Positions 10,893 to 22,427 of a stretch of DNA of 64,000 nt are shown piece by piece. The stretch comes from Mercurialis annua (taxonomy: Eukaryota; Streptophyta; Magnoliopsida; Malpighiales; Euphorbiaceae). How positions within the stretch are numbered: position 1 is the stretch's first letter; each line of letters starts with the position of its first letter. A model generated the notes under the pieces. The model was given only the letters and a program-made list of their open reading frames with translations. It ran no database searches and was not told the DNA's origin. The DNA is taken from positions 11,263,001 through 11,327,000 of the forward strand of contig NC_065577.1 of assembly GCF_937616625.2 (NCBI RefSeq), in the 5' to 3' direction. Made by a program: the position numbers and the translations under genes.

Positions 10893-13395
10893 GTAATATC
10901 CGTATTTTTCTCGTTATATTTTTGACTTGATTTCGAATTAGTTCAAATTGTTTTTAGCATTAAGACACGTTGATTGAGCCTTATTTTGTATCTTGTTTGT
11001 ATCACATGTGTCATGCATGTATTCGATAATGATTAAATTCATTTTCGGGTGATTATGGTAGGTGTGTTCGTGTGCCTTTCATATCTGTCATGCTTTAGTA
11101 AAACGTCCATACCTCCCAATTGCAACATCGGATTGGGGGGGGCCTTCAGATATGTTGTTTCTGAGAAGATTTACTAAAATCTTGGATTAATACATCATAT
11201 AACTTGTTGGTCTACATCCTTGGGTATTGTTTTCTTTCCTTTATGATTCATGGTTTCGTTTATGATGTTTTTTGCGTAGAAATGTATGTTTTAGGATTGT
11301 TGGTGATTTGAATCCTTTGAGTGTATGGTTAGGATGTATATTTTTAATTTTATGAATATAGTGATGGTTTGTACATGTATAATCTAATGTTCATGAGCTG
11401 ACAACAACAGGATATGATTAATCAATGTTAGGGTTAATTCTAGCATTTTATGATTTCTATTTGAATTGATGGTTGGTGGTCATGTTAGATCTACTTTGGT
11501 TTGATATAGTATGGATATGTATTTTAGGTTGCTGATCTAAATATTTTGATTGATACTAATTTTCGAGATTGAATTGTATCGATGGTTTTAGTCGAAATTG
11601 CGTAAAATGGTGAATTCAAGGTGTTTGAGCGTTGTAATTGCACGATTTATTTGAGATGATGTACCTACTGTTCTAAGATTATATTTATGATGTTTATATT
11701 GCTTAGGATCAGTGGTTACATGTTTTGAGTCGATGGATGCATGATTGGGTTCGTTGGCATGTTTAGGCAATTTCTAGCTTAATTGTGTTATCAATTGTTT
11801 GTTTTATTGATGTTGGCATGAGTTAAGATATTATTTGGCTTGGTATTTTCGATGCATATATGATATACTACTGATCTAAATGACTTTGGGAGATCGAATC
11901 ATGTTTGTTTTGGTACGTGTTGGCTTATTCGCAAACTAGCTAGTTTTACGCTAAAATGCTTTGTTTATGGATTCGATGCTAGGGTTGTTGTATGTTGGTT
12001 TATGGCCTATTTGATTAAGTTTGTCCTTTGGAGACTTTTATCGAACACTTTGTAAGCATGAATGCTATACTTGGGTTTTTATGTTGAATTTGAGTTCCCT
12101 TATTTTACAAATTGAGACTCTGGTTTATTAAAGTGTTTCCAGACTTTAGACGAATTGTTTTACTCTGTTTGGATGTTTGGATCGGGTTAGACTTGGGTCG
12201 CCCGACAGGTAAGGTTAAACTTGATAGTTATGATAACTTGGCTAACTCAGCACTGTGGGATTTTAAACTTGGTTTTGTGGATTTAATTAAGTCCTTTGAA
12301 ATGGATTTCCGGATTATGTTTTCAAAGTGGGAACTCAATGTGAGTTAACTGGTTGTATGACTTTAGTGATAGTCTGAGTATGTATGAATACTCTATGTTG
12401 GTTTATCCTTTAGCATTTTTGCAGTATATGTGTGATGGCATTATGATGGTTTGTACTTTGGATTGATTGATACTTGTGCTAGTCCTATATAGTGTCTAGT
12501 ACTTTCTAGAGTTAGGGGATGATATTAATTATGATTTATGCTTTGTTCTTAGACCCGTCGACTGTTCGTGCTTCGGAGTCAGAACATGTTTAGTTGCTTG
12601 TCGAGCTGTGTTGGGCATTTCGCAAGCAGTGAGTTTGTATTATTATTTACCGCTTTATTAAGTAAATTATATATATTGGATATATAATGTATACTTAGTT
12701 TCGAATTGTTTTGAATTCATTATGGGTTTGGATTGAACGAGCTACTCGATGGGTATCATCGAGACTGTGTGCACAAGTAAGTACTTTAGGATCGGCATAG
12801 ATCGAATTGCCTATGCTGGGATTGGTAAATTATTATCTGACCTAATCTAGGAATCAGTAGACATTCGTCTCACCTACTCTCAAATTGAATACTTATTCCA
12901 TAATGATTAATATAATATTATAAAAGGATTATTTGTTTTAAAGGTTTTCCACATAATAAATGTAAATAGTAGTATGAACTCATCTCAGTAAATCTGAATC
13001 CCGTTATTTCTCCATTTTCCAAGTTTATAATTTTTGAGCGCACCTAATTGATCTCCAGTTTTCACTTTCTTTGGAGGTCTTTTATTTATATTAAGATGTC
13101 AAGACTATTCAACTCTTAGACCGCAGTAGTATTAGTAGATGTTTTTTTATTATTTTAAACTTGTAGTTTTTTGAATTGGTCTGATTGTTATTATATACCT
13201 GTTGGCATGTATTACTTTGGGCGGATTATTAATTATTTATGCCATGTTGTTGGAGTATCGGAGTTGAGTTGAACACTATATTATATTGTTGTTTAAATGC
13301 TAGACTTAGGTTGGAGTCTCGGTTGCCCCCGAGCATTGTTTTTATGCAGGTTTATTGATATTCTGTGTGATTGTATGTTTATCCGCTAGGCTAGT
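10893..13395 (+). mobile_element. Gypsy (Tekay/chromovirus-like) LTR, truncated at its 3' end
   Basis: Starts TGTAATATCCGTATTTTTC, resembling the LTR start (TGTGATATCCCGTATTTTTC, minus strand) of the element at 19982-29537. It shares several blocks in the same order with that LTR: GAGCTACTCGATGGGTATCA near 12740, the exit segment with CTTCGGAGTC near 12570, and GTTGCCCCCGAGCA near 13322. The expected final ~90 bases ending in GTCGTGACA are missing. It is diverged and without a partner LTR here, so it is an old remnant. Confidence 0.65.
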
Positions 13396-13434
13396 GGTAT
13401 TTATAAATGCAACTTCTTTCGATCTCAGGAAACT

Positions 13435-14395
13435 CCTAGATCTTAAGAGGAGAATCATAAAAATGGAAGATGCTTTTGAACAATAGGAGAAGAATCTCAA
13501 AGTTCAAAGGAAATGGGTTCCAAAAGTTCATCCCAGAATTAAGAAGAACAAAATTGAAAATATGAAATTCCAAGTTCAGATGAAAAGAAAGAAGATGAAA
13601 GATGCGGGAGATCAATGGTCTGCCAACATGTGGCAACATGCTTGCCTTTTTGTATATCAAATGGTAGAAAGGGATGCGAAGTTTCAAAAGTCTCATCCAC
13701 ATTTTATATGTCCATGTATGTTTCTTGCAAGATTACAATGGCACAGGGTGGAAAACAAGAAATTTCCCCAGAGACTTACTAGAACACAAAAAGGGAAATT
13801 TCAAAGGCAAAGAACAGTTGAGAGAAGGGAAGTACTTGCGACACCTGCATCACCTGTAAAAAAAAGAAGTTAGGATGTAAAGCTCTTGAATTTATAAGAA
13901 CTAATGAAGAGTCTGATGCGACCAATCCAAATAAGAGAGTTGTTTGTAGGTGAACTTCTTATTCCTCTTGATTGTGATACTTCTTCTCTAACTTTACCTT
14001 TTATCTTTTTATCTAAGGACAAAGCAAGAGAGGAAGACTTGATTGAAGTCAAAATATGTCAGGGGGCAGACATCTTTAAAGAAAAAGATCAATGTCAAGT
14101 CAGTGATTGACCATTCAAGTTAATGGTCTTAATTCACATAAGAAAGTGATTTTGGAGAAGCCATCTCCCAAAGTGTCGGAGCATATAAAACCATTGTATG
14201 TCGAAGTTCATATGGAGGGCATGCCAATTTAAAGGGTGTTGGTGGACAATGGATCAGCCATTAACATTCTACTTGCCCGGATGCTTAGAGCACTTGGAAG
14301 AAAAGAGGTATTGCCACAGTATTTACTCGAGAAAGTATGAGAACTTCAAACGTTTTACCCATAGAGACTCGTGTTGGTAATAAATCACTCGAACA
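13435..14395 (+). pseudogene. Gypsy gag-protease relic
   Basis: Fragmentary plus-strand coding remnants lie in shifting frames. The first part (about 13450-13873) is Lys/Arg-rich, like the C-terminal gag region. The second part (14170-14330) encodes PLYVEVHMEGMPI, a stop, then RVLVDNGSAINILLARML. This matches the aspartic protease active-site region (D-N-G-S/A) of plant Gypsy elements. Stops and frameshifts throughout show it is dead. It follows directly on the truncated LTR but may come from another family. Confidence 0.6.
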
Positions 14396-14689
14396 AAGGA
14401 TCATTTCACCCCCTGAACTTAGCACGAAGTATCAAATAAGCCCGTAAAAGTGGATCAATTCAATCCATAACTTCATAAATTCGTATCGAAAACATCCAAA
14501 GAGGGCGAGATATCAACCCCCCCTCTACTATATAAAACCAGATCAATTCACCCCTCCATTCCGACCCTGATCTCTAGTCAGTACCAAATTTCGACCGCCG
14601 ACCACTGAACACCCACCGCAATGTTTTTGGTTAACCCGCATTTTTTGGAATTATTTTCTATTTTATAGGTATTTGTCGAAAAACCTCTT
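14396..14689. other. Unassigned repeat-like sequence
   Basis: Begins with AAGGATCATTTCACCCCCTG, which resembles the terminus of a Mutator-type element, but I found no inverted partner. No ORF. Probably a truncated transposon end. Confidence 0.3.
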
Positions 14690-15490
14690 CATATTTTCTA
14701 CCCAAACCTAACACCTACACTCTATAAATGTGGTTCGGATAGACTTCCATGAAAAATTGTATAAAAATAAAAGTGAGCACACCCATAAAATAGCGGGGTT
14801 TTTCAGGCTCGGGCTCGGGCTAGGGTTAAAACAAAAAATCACTACCCAAGTCCGTCCATAGAGGACGAGTACGTAGACCCATGAATAAATATAGTTTATA
14901 TATATGTTCATGGTCCGGGCTCGGGCACGACGGCCAAGCTTTTTATTTTTTATGTAAGTTCATGCCCGTCCTGAATCCGGTTTAAGCTTCATTTTTCAAA
15001 CCCAAACCCGGCCTTTACATTCTATATATGCAGGTTCAGACCAGACTTCTGCAAGCTTACATGAAAAATTATACTCCCTCCGTTCTAATAGATTTGTCCA
15101 CTTTGAGAAATTCTTGTCCCAAAACTCTTGTCCACTTTCAAAAAGTAACTAACTTTTATACTCAATTTTCTTATATTATCCCTATTTAAAATCCACTAAT
15201 GAGTAAATTGAAAGTAAATTGCAAGTGTATCCTATATTAAATAGAGGTATGATAAAAAAAATAAGGAAAATTCTACAACCCATAAAAAATAATTACTTTT
15301 CTTAAACTGTGTGATAAAGGAAAATTGGACAACTCTATTGGGACGAAGGGAGTATAAAAATAAAAGTTCGAGTCCGCCCATATAATAACAGACTTTTTTC
15401 GGGCTCAGATTTGGACCTATTTAGGATGATAAATTATTATCCAAGTTCGGCTCTAGGAGACGGGCCTAGACGAATTCAGGCCTAATGACA
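14690..15490 (+). repeat. Two-unit diverged tandem repeat, second unit split by a Stowaway
   Basis: Unit 1 (about 14690-14900) and unit 2 (about 15000-15490) share, in order: a CTATAAATGT/CTATATATGC block, CATGAAAAATT, ATAAAAATAAAAGT, a GCCCATA block, TTTTTCGGGCTCGG-like text, and a terminal CCAAGT...GAGG/CGGG block. Unit 2 is interrupted by the Stowaway at 15074-15352. The units are GC-skewed relative to their surroundings. No coding capacity is seen. Confidence 0.55.
15074..15352. mobile_element. Stowaway MITE, 279 bp
   Basis: CTCCCTCCGTTCTAATAG at the left and the inverse, ending ACGAAGGGAG, at the right, with TA duplications at 15072-15073 and 15353-15354. It is inserted in the second unit of the tandem repeat. 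Confidence 0.88.
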
Positions 15491-15625
15491 TGTATAAATG
15501 AGAGAAATGTACCCCAAAATACTAGTTTTTTTTTAATTACTTACTTTTTTATAATGTTTTTTTGACTTTTTCATTTATATAAGATATATAATACCAGATT
15601 TTGTTCTTTAGTTAAATTTATCTTC

Positions 15626-16498
15626 TGTCACGACCCAAATTATTGAGCCGAGACCGGCGCTAGGAAATGGGAGTGGTAGTTCCGAAACCCGTAGCAAGCC
15701 TAAATACGTAAAATAATTTTTCGCAAATATATCATATACACAAACGGAAGCAAACATATACACTTATACTTATAACATATTCAAATATTACACTAACAGT
15801 TTTGATAACCTCATGGGCTCTAGGAACCGTACCCTGTAGGAACTGACCTCACGGTACTATATACACAAGCTAGTGTATCAAACATATCACCGATATCTGG
15901 TGCCGTGAACAGAACATATCATACGTAGCCTATAAAAATATATAAACAAAGACAACAAGTAAACATATAACCAAAATATACTGCTGTCAAGGCTACGACT
16001 CTGTCGACACAGGACCACTACTGCAGCACTATGGAAGTCGAGGATTGTACATGTAGGACTGACTTCCAAACTCCAAAATTTGACCTCTAGCTAGGTTCAG
16101 ACACTAAGTACCTGAAATAAATTAAAAGTGAGGGGTCATTTTTTGGGAAAATAATGAGTGAGCTTGCATTTTACTAACGGTATTATTATAAAAACATAGC
16201 ATTGCATTTCAAAATAAACAATAATACAAAAATACATATAAAACAAGTATTTGATCCTTTCTAAACTAAAGTCCTGAAACATGACACGACTCACAAATAT
16301 TCAAATCAAGTCAATCCAAATGGTACGACCCGTGAGTTTTTACACTCAACCACGTCTCCCGCAACCGATCTCTTAATCTCAAAGTGTGGGTCCAACCCAC
16401 TAGATACGGGACTCAGGTTACTTTAACCGAGTTCTCGCTCGTATCGCATTTATATATCCAACTTCGAAATTCATTTTCATAATCATATCATGCATATA
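15626..16498 (-). mobile_element. Truncated Gypsy LTR fragment (Tekay-like), cut by the Sirevirus end
   Basis: Begins TGTCACGACCCAAATTATTG and continues with GACCGGCGCTAGG and CCGAAACCCGTAG blocks that match the outer end of the LTRs at 19982 and 27131. As in those LTRs, the transcriptional orientation would be minus. It stops abruptly at 16498, where the inverted Sirevirus LTR begins. Confidence 0.65.
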
Positions 16499-17442
16499 TG
16501 AAATCCCTAAATAGCTACCTTAGAGGGGGGTGAATAAGGTTTAGTGAGTAATTAAAATTTAGTAGGAGTTTAAGAGAAGAGAAATTGACAAAAGCAATTT
16601 ATAGTGGTTCGGATTACAAATCAATCCTACTCCACTACTCAATTAAAGATTGAGATTTTAGAATTCACTAATGGATTGTGGTTTAAAGCTAAACACAAAC
16701 TTTACAAAAGAGATTTCCAAAAGATAATCTCAAACTCACAAAATGTTTTTCTAAACACAAACCTACAATACTAATGATTGAATCACAATGATTAATCAAT
16801 CAACAAAAGAGGTAAGCAATCAATAATTGATGCACAATAAATGTAGAGAGAATAAATTGAATGCTTGAATATGTTTGTTGTTGCTGGAGTGTCTAACCTC
16901 ATAAATGAGGTAGACAATGGGGTATTTATAACCTTAACAACAAACTCTTGAAGCTTCTAGAAGAAAGCTCAAGTTTGTGCTGAAACAGACTCTGTCGCGC
17001 CCGAGATTCATGGTGTCGCGCCCGAGATTTACAAACTTCAAGAATTCAGCCAATGGTTGAAGGCCACTTGTCAGGCAAGGAGAGGGAGGCTCTGAAATAG
17101 CCGTTTGGCCTCCAACGGTCATATGCATAGCGCCCGTGATGCATATGCCACGCCCGAGATATCAAGGCAGACTTAAAAAGGATTTAGTTGACTGTATTAT
17201 CGCGCCCGAGATTACTTTTGTAGCGCCCGAGATTTATGTGTCGCGCCCGCTATGGAAAGGGCATCTCGGGCGTGATTTCCTACTGGAACTAGTTTGAGAT
17301 CCGATTTTTCGATTCTCGCTAGAAAGCTCTGATTCGACCCGTGTTGGTTTCTATATATTCCTATACACTAATAAACATGATTAGGCTCTTTAAATTGATT
17401 GTCAAACTCAAAATTAGGGTTCCAATGGGACTTGGTCCAACA
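16499..17442 (-). repeat. Inverted copy of the Sirevirus LTR (944 bp)
   Basis: Reverse complement of the right LTR at 31057-33498, differing by small changes and lacking the nested solo LTR. On the minus strand it starts TGTTGGACC (17442) and carries clustered ATCTCGGGCGCGA-type motifs at about 16990-17275, followed by a TATAAATA box at 16930-16923. Confidence 0.85.
16923..16930 (-). promoter_or_regulatory. TATA box of the inverted LTR
   Basis: TATAAATA on the minus strand, downstream of a cluster of CG-rich short inverted motifs. It occupies the same relative place as the box at 33067-33074 in the right LTR. Confidence 0.55.
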
Positions 17443-17950
17443 ATCTCCCCCTTTTTGATTTTGACAATCAATTTAATCAAAAGGCTAAGTTTGTGGGAGT
17501 TCAAATAAACTTTGGCTCCCCCTCACTTTATGCACTCAAAGTTAAACTAAATTGAGACAAGCATAAGAATAAAAATGGTTTTCAAAACTTAGTCTTTTTT
17601 TCAAACTTTGCAATTTTTGAGAGATATGAGAAAAACAATTTTAGAAGTGCAAATATCTCTCCCCCTTTGTCAAAAACAAAAAGAATTAATGCATAGAGAT
17701 CAAAGTTAAGTAAATGCGGAATTAAAAGGAGATAGAAACACGAATTAAAGAAATATAAATAATAAACTAGATATTAACCAAACTAGCACCAACACTTATA
17801 TGGAAGAAAATGGACAATACAAGACTTGCAAGAAAATATAAATACATAAAGATATGTAATCCTCAACAAGGTAGGAATTACAAGGCATGTTTGACAATGA
17901 AAGCAACATGCGAAAAGATATATTGAAGCATAAGACTTGAAAATGCATGA
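17443..17950 (-). repeat. Inverted copy of the Sirevirus polypurine-tract region
   Basis: Reverse complement of 30548-31056, including all three GGGGGAG-type tracts (about 17443-17455, 17515-17530 and 17650-17670 as CTCCCC). It ends at ATGCATGA, where the sequence switches into the plus-strand RT coding region. An antisense ORF in this stretch has no homology I recognise. Confidence 0.85.
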
Positions 17951-18922
17951 TATTCTTTTTGTTCAAATCTATGTTGATGATATCATATTCGGTGCTACTA
18001 ATGAGTCTCTTTGTGGAGAGTTTTCTATGTGTATGACTAGGGAATTTGAGATGAGTCTCATTGGAGAACTCAAGTTCTTCCTTGGACTTCAAATCAAACA
18101 AAATGCGGATGGCATTTTCATCAATCAATCCAAGTACACCAAAGAAATGCTCAAGAAATTTGGCATGGAGACCTCATCAAGTAGCAAAACACCTATGAGT
18201 ACCACAACAAAATTGGACAAGGATGAATCGGGTAAATGCATTGATATCACAATGTATAGAGGTATGATCGGTTCACTTCTTTATCTCATCGCTAGTAGAC
18301 CCGATATTATATTTAGTGTATGCTTATGTGCTCATTTTCAAGCTTGTCCTAAGGAATCCCATTTGCATACCGTTAAGCGTATTTTCAAGTATTTGCATGG
18401 CACTTTGAACCTAGAATTTGGTACCCTAGAAATGTGGACCCTAGGTTGCTTGGCTACTCCGATGCCGACTATGCGGGTTGTCTTTTAGACCGTAAAAGTA
18501 CCTCCGGGACTTGCCAATTTTTAGGTCATAGCTTGATCTCATGGAGTAGTAAGAAACAAGTATCTGTGGCTTTGTCAACCGCGGAAGCCGAATATGGAGC
18601 GGCCGGTTGTTGTTGTGCTCAAATCCTTTGGATTAAGCAACAACTTTTGGATTATGGTGTTACACTTAGTCATATTCCCATCAAATGTGACAACACTAGT
18701 GCAATTAACCTATCCAAGAACCCTATTCAACACTCTAGGAGTAAACACATAGATATCCGTCATCATTTTATACGTGATCATGTGCAAAAGGGAGACGTTG
18801 TAGTCGAATTCATCGATACAACTAACCAATTTGCGGATATTTTTACCAAGCCTCTTAATGAAGAACGTATGAATTTTATCATTCGAGAGCTTGGTATGCT
18901 TGATGGGAGCTCTTTGAGTTGA
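17946..18922 (+). pseudogene. Copia reverse transcriptase C-terminal part and RNase H, frameshifted
   Basis: Starts at the RT active site (HDILFVQIYVDDIIFG; YVDD carries the catalytic aspartates) and runs through the palm/connection region (GELKFFLGLQI) to RNase H (GYSDADYAGC, STAEAEY, a SKHIDIRHHFIRD block and FADIFTKPL). A single-base frameshift near 18420, between LNLEF and the expected WYPRNVDPRLLGYSD, breaks the frame. The RT fingers, integrase, protease and gag are missing because of the inverted junction just upstream. Catalytically dead as encoded. Confidence 0.88.
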
Positions 18923-19126
18923 TTTGCATGATTGGTTTGCTCATTTGATGTGTGACTTTATGTGCTTTTATTTGATTTACTTGTTTGGACCAATACGTAT
19001 ATGTATCCCATTTTATGATATTCATATTTTTGGTGTTTATCTAAATTGATTATCCATGTGTGTTGGAATCAAGGCTTGGCATTGTAAAAACTTTTCAAAA
19101 TATGTTTAAAACTGAAATTTCTATGA

Positions 19127-19460
19127 ATCTCGACCGAGATCTACATATCTCGGGCGAGATATTCAAACAGAAACAAATCTTTTTTTGGCCTACTATATAT
19201 CACGACCGAGATACATAAATCTCGGGCGAGATATAAAGAATAAAATTTATTTTTGCCTCTGTTAAAATCTCGACCGAGATCTATATATCTAGGGCGACAT
19301 ATCAAGACAGACGCAACTGTTTTACAAAAACTACATACATCGCGGGTGAGATACAAGCATCGTGGGCGAGATACATCCGACCGTTTGAAAATAACGGCCA
19401 CTTTGATTAATTGCGGGCGCGATGATCATATCTCGGGCGCGATGCATCCAGATTTTTCAA
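19127..19460 (+). promoter_or_regulatory. Array of CG-rich short palindromes upstream of the env-position ORF
   Basis: Four perfect 14-bp inverted repeats ATCTCG-N2-CGAGAT lie at 19127-19140, 19147-19160, 19219-19232 and 19267-19280, followed by five or more degenerate copies (e.g. ATCTCGGGCGCGAT near 19430). Related motifs cluster upstream of the TATA box in the element's LTR. This suggests a binding-site array rather than coding DNA. Confidence 0.6.
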
Positions 19461-19487
19461 AGAAACTAACCGTTTTAACACTTGTCA

Positions 19488-19518
19488 AAACGGCTAGTTT
19501 CTCAAAAACTAGCCGTTT
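19488..19518. promoter_or_regulatory. Perfect 13-bp inverted repeat upstream of the internal TATA box
   Basis: AAACGGCTAGTTT and its exact inverse are separated by CTCAA, about 30 bases upstream of the TATA box at 19547. It could form a hairpin or bind a dimeric factor. No function is known. Confidence 0.5.
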
Positions 19519-19546
19519 ATGACCGTTTTATGCTCTCCTTAAGGCC

Positions 19547-19554
19547 TATATATA
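19547..19554 (+). promoter_or_regulatory. TATA box of a putative internal promoter for the env-position ORF
   Basis: TATATATA in the context GGCC-TATATATA-CCCTC, 145 bases upstream of the ATG at 19692. It follows a motif array and is followed by a pyrimidine-rich leader, so it resembles a normal plant core promoter. The LTR shows the same order (array, then TATAAATACCCC). Confidence 0.6.
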
Positions 19555-20818
19555 CCCTCTTTAAGAGCTTTACTCATTTACAAACTCTCTCAACTATTTC
19601 TAAAAGTTTCTTTTTGCAAACTTGCCTTTTTAGTCCCTCAATTCTTCATATTTCTCTTGCATTTCACTCTTCATTCATTCATTCACTCATCATGGGTCCC
19701 AAAAATGTCGTTTCGTCCAAGGGTAAATGTCCAAGCGGTCAATCTTCCTCCTCCAATCAACTTCCGACTTTAGATATGGAAGAAATCGCTATTCGCCGAA
19801 GTCTTTTGGAATTTGCCGAGATAGATGGCACTCGCTTTCCCGATCTTTCAAACATGACGTTTGACAATCTTGCGGCTCAAGTCTATGGTTACATTGATGC
19901 TTTGGGTTGGCGGAAGTTTGTATGTGGCAATCGTGAGGAAAGTATTGAAGATTTGTCCAAAGAGGTACTCTCGACTCTTCATGTCACGACCCATTTTCAT
20001 GAATCGCGACCGGCGCTAGGGTATGGGTATGGTTATACCGAAACCCGTAGAAAGCCTTGCGGATAACATACATTAATCATATAAAACATTGTACCTGCAT
20101 AAAACCACATGCTCGGGGGCAACCGAGACTCCAACCTAGTATAGCAGTTTATATGTACAACATATAAATAATAAATGCTCGGTCAACTCCGAGTCTCTAA
20201 CACGGCATAAATATTAAATAACCAAAGTTAATATAATAATACCAATCAACAAATAATCCAATTGAGTTAATCTGACAACAAGTACTACAACAAGTAAGAC
20301 TTCTAATTACTACTGCGGTCTAAGAGTAAAATCACTTCAATAACTTTAATAAAATAAAGTAAGACCTCTGAGGAAATAAAGAATCAGAGACCAGTTGACT
20401 CGCTCAAATCATAACCCTGGAAAAATTGGGAAAACAACGGGGTCAGATATACTGAGATGAGTTTATACAACTATTTACATTTATTAAGTGAAAACCTTTA
20501 AAAACCTTAAAACATTTGTAAAGCAATTTATCATTATGGATAAGCATTGAAACCCTAAACCACAAATATCTAAATCCAGTTGTCGTGTCGGTGAGACGTA
20601 TCTCCATAACCGATCCCCGACTATCACTCAAATAAGATATGTGAGTCCCTGGAGACGTATCTTCCACCGGCGCCCTCACTAAAGCGAGACGTATCTCAAA
20701 CCTACCTCAATACCATATGATCATATACTGGTGCGCACGCAGTCTCGATGATGCCCATCGAGTAGCCCGTTCCAATCCAGATCCATAATGTCGAAAACAG
20801 TTCGAAAGCTGTATATAC

Positions 20819-20822
20819 AATA

Positions 20823-20881
<59 letters not shown>
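20819..20881. repeat. (TA)n microsatellite in the 3' LTR
   Basis: About 60 bases of alternating TA with one interruption near the left end. The matching tract in the other LTR (27968-28015) is shorter and uninterrupted. Confidence 0.9.
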
Positions 20882-20884
<3 letters not shown>

Positions 20885-22017
20885 AAAAATACAATTTACT
20901 TAATAAAGCGGTAAATAGCGATATAAACTCACTGCTTGCTAATCCACGTGATAACCTGGCAAGAAATCTAATCCTGGTTCGTCTCCGAAGCACGAATGGT
21001 CGATGAGTCTAGACAAAGTATAAATAATAATTAAAAACATACCCTAACTCTAGGGAGTACTAGACACCATGTAGGACTAGCACACGTAATAACAAGCTAA
21101 CGTATAACCGAACACATAAGGTTCATACGCATCCAAACCATACTAACACAAGTATGTTAAACTTCTTTTAAATGAACCAAAAAAGATTAAATCATACATT
21201 TAAACGTTAAACTCAGATTTGAAACAAGATACAAACCACAACTTAACCACAACATGAACTTGACTACTAAAGTGAAACAACACAAATAAAGTAGTTCACA
21301 ACCAAGCAATGCCAACATGCCAATAATGATGCAAAACAGTCCCAATACGATTATGGACATCAACTGTATCATTAAAGTGTACTCAACATATAAACAAGGT
21401 GAAATCATGCATTTACAAGCCAACCAATCATCCTATAATTTACTAAGCATGCCAAAAGATGTAACATTGATTCAAACACATAAGATTAGCCTTTAATAAG
21501 AATTTCCAGCCCTCTTTTACATTGATAAAACAGCGAATTAACCAAGCCATAATCATACGAACAACCTAGCACCTTAACCCAATAATCAACATTTAAATCT
21601 ACATGTTATAGCATGATAATTCAATCGTAAACACCCTATTACAGATTAGGCTAAGCGTTTCAGAGATCAAATCAGCCACAACATAGGTACAACACAATAG
21701 AACACAATCTATCGAATTAGCACGCGAATCTCTACGCAAAAACTTAAAGGATTGCAACACATACCGTAATGAATCGAGATCGGCGTAAGAATCGAAAGGA
21801 AACAGCAAATCAATATCCATAATACGCTGGAAAAAGGTTTGAATAAGTTAAGAGCCGATTTACGCGATAAGGAATAGATTAATCGAAGAAAAGAGTATTA
21901 GAATCGCTTACCGAATGATTAAACCAAAGGGAATGAAGGAAAATAGAGTATCTCAGATGCTAGGGCGGCTCTAGGGTTTTAGAAAAGTGAAAAATTAGGT
22001 TAGATCGAGTTAATGAT

Positions 22018-22026
22018 CTATTTATA
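22018..22026 (-). promoter_or_regulatory. TATA box of the left LTR
   Basis: TATAAATAG on the minus strand, immediately downstream (in minus orientation) of the hairpin-repeat cluster at 22050-22255. The same box occurs at 29160-29152 in the 5' LTR. Confidence 0.6.
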
Positions 22027-22049
22027 GGTCAAAATATCAAATCTGACAG

Positions 22050-22255
22050 AGGGGCACGATGGGAGGCGCGATGGACCCATCGTGCCTTCCGTCGTGCCTT
22101 CCTAAGAAAAATGGAAAAAATGCCTAGGGCACGATGCGAGGCGCGATGGACCCATCGTGCCTTCCATCGTGCCTTCCTCAGCAGCATGAAAATAAGCCTA
22201 GGGCACGATGGCAGGCGCGATGGACCCATCGTGCCTTCCATCGTGCCTCCCTGCA
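22050..22255. repeat. Three hairpin repeats GGCACGATGG...CCATCGTGCC in the LTR
   Basis: Three units of about 75 bases, each with GGGCACGATG, GCGCGATGGACC and CATCGTGCC, so each can fold back. The cluster lies just upstream of the LTR TATA box. The second unit is shortened in the other LTR. Confidence 0.8.
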
Positions 22256-22415
22256 CAAAGCTATAAAAATACAAAAACTTGCATAAGGCCCAACGGCAAC
22301 GACAGATCAAACCCAAAGTATAACATGGAACACACGGAGCCCAACGAACACCAAAACCGATCAATACGGTGACGGAACAACGCCGAAACCAAACGGAAAA
22401 ATACGGGATATCACA

Positions 22416-22427
22416 ATCTCCCCAACT
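22416..22427 (-). other. Polypurine tract next to the 3' LTR
   Basis: On the minus strand the sequence reads TTGGGGAGAT immediately before the LTR start TGTGATATCCC. This is the usual plus-strand priming site for Gypsy elements. Confidence 0.7.

Larger units (their letters stand above)
19982..22415 (-). repeat. 3' LTR of the LARD-like element
   Basis: 2434 bp, nearly identical to 27131-29537. It contains a (TA)n tract at 20819-20881, a TATAAATAG box (minus strand) at 22026-22018, and three hairpin-forming repeats at about 22050-22255. Confidence 0.93.

Noticed and set aside
20788..21006. ORFs containing long Ile-Tyr runs
   Set aside because: Translation of the (TA)n microsatellite; not genes.
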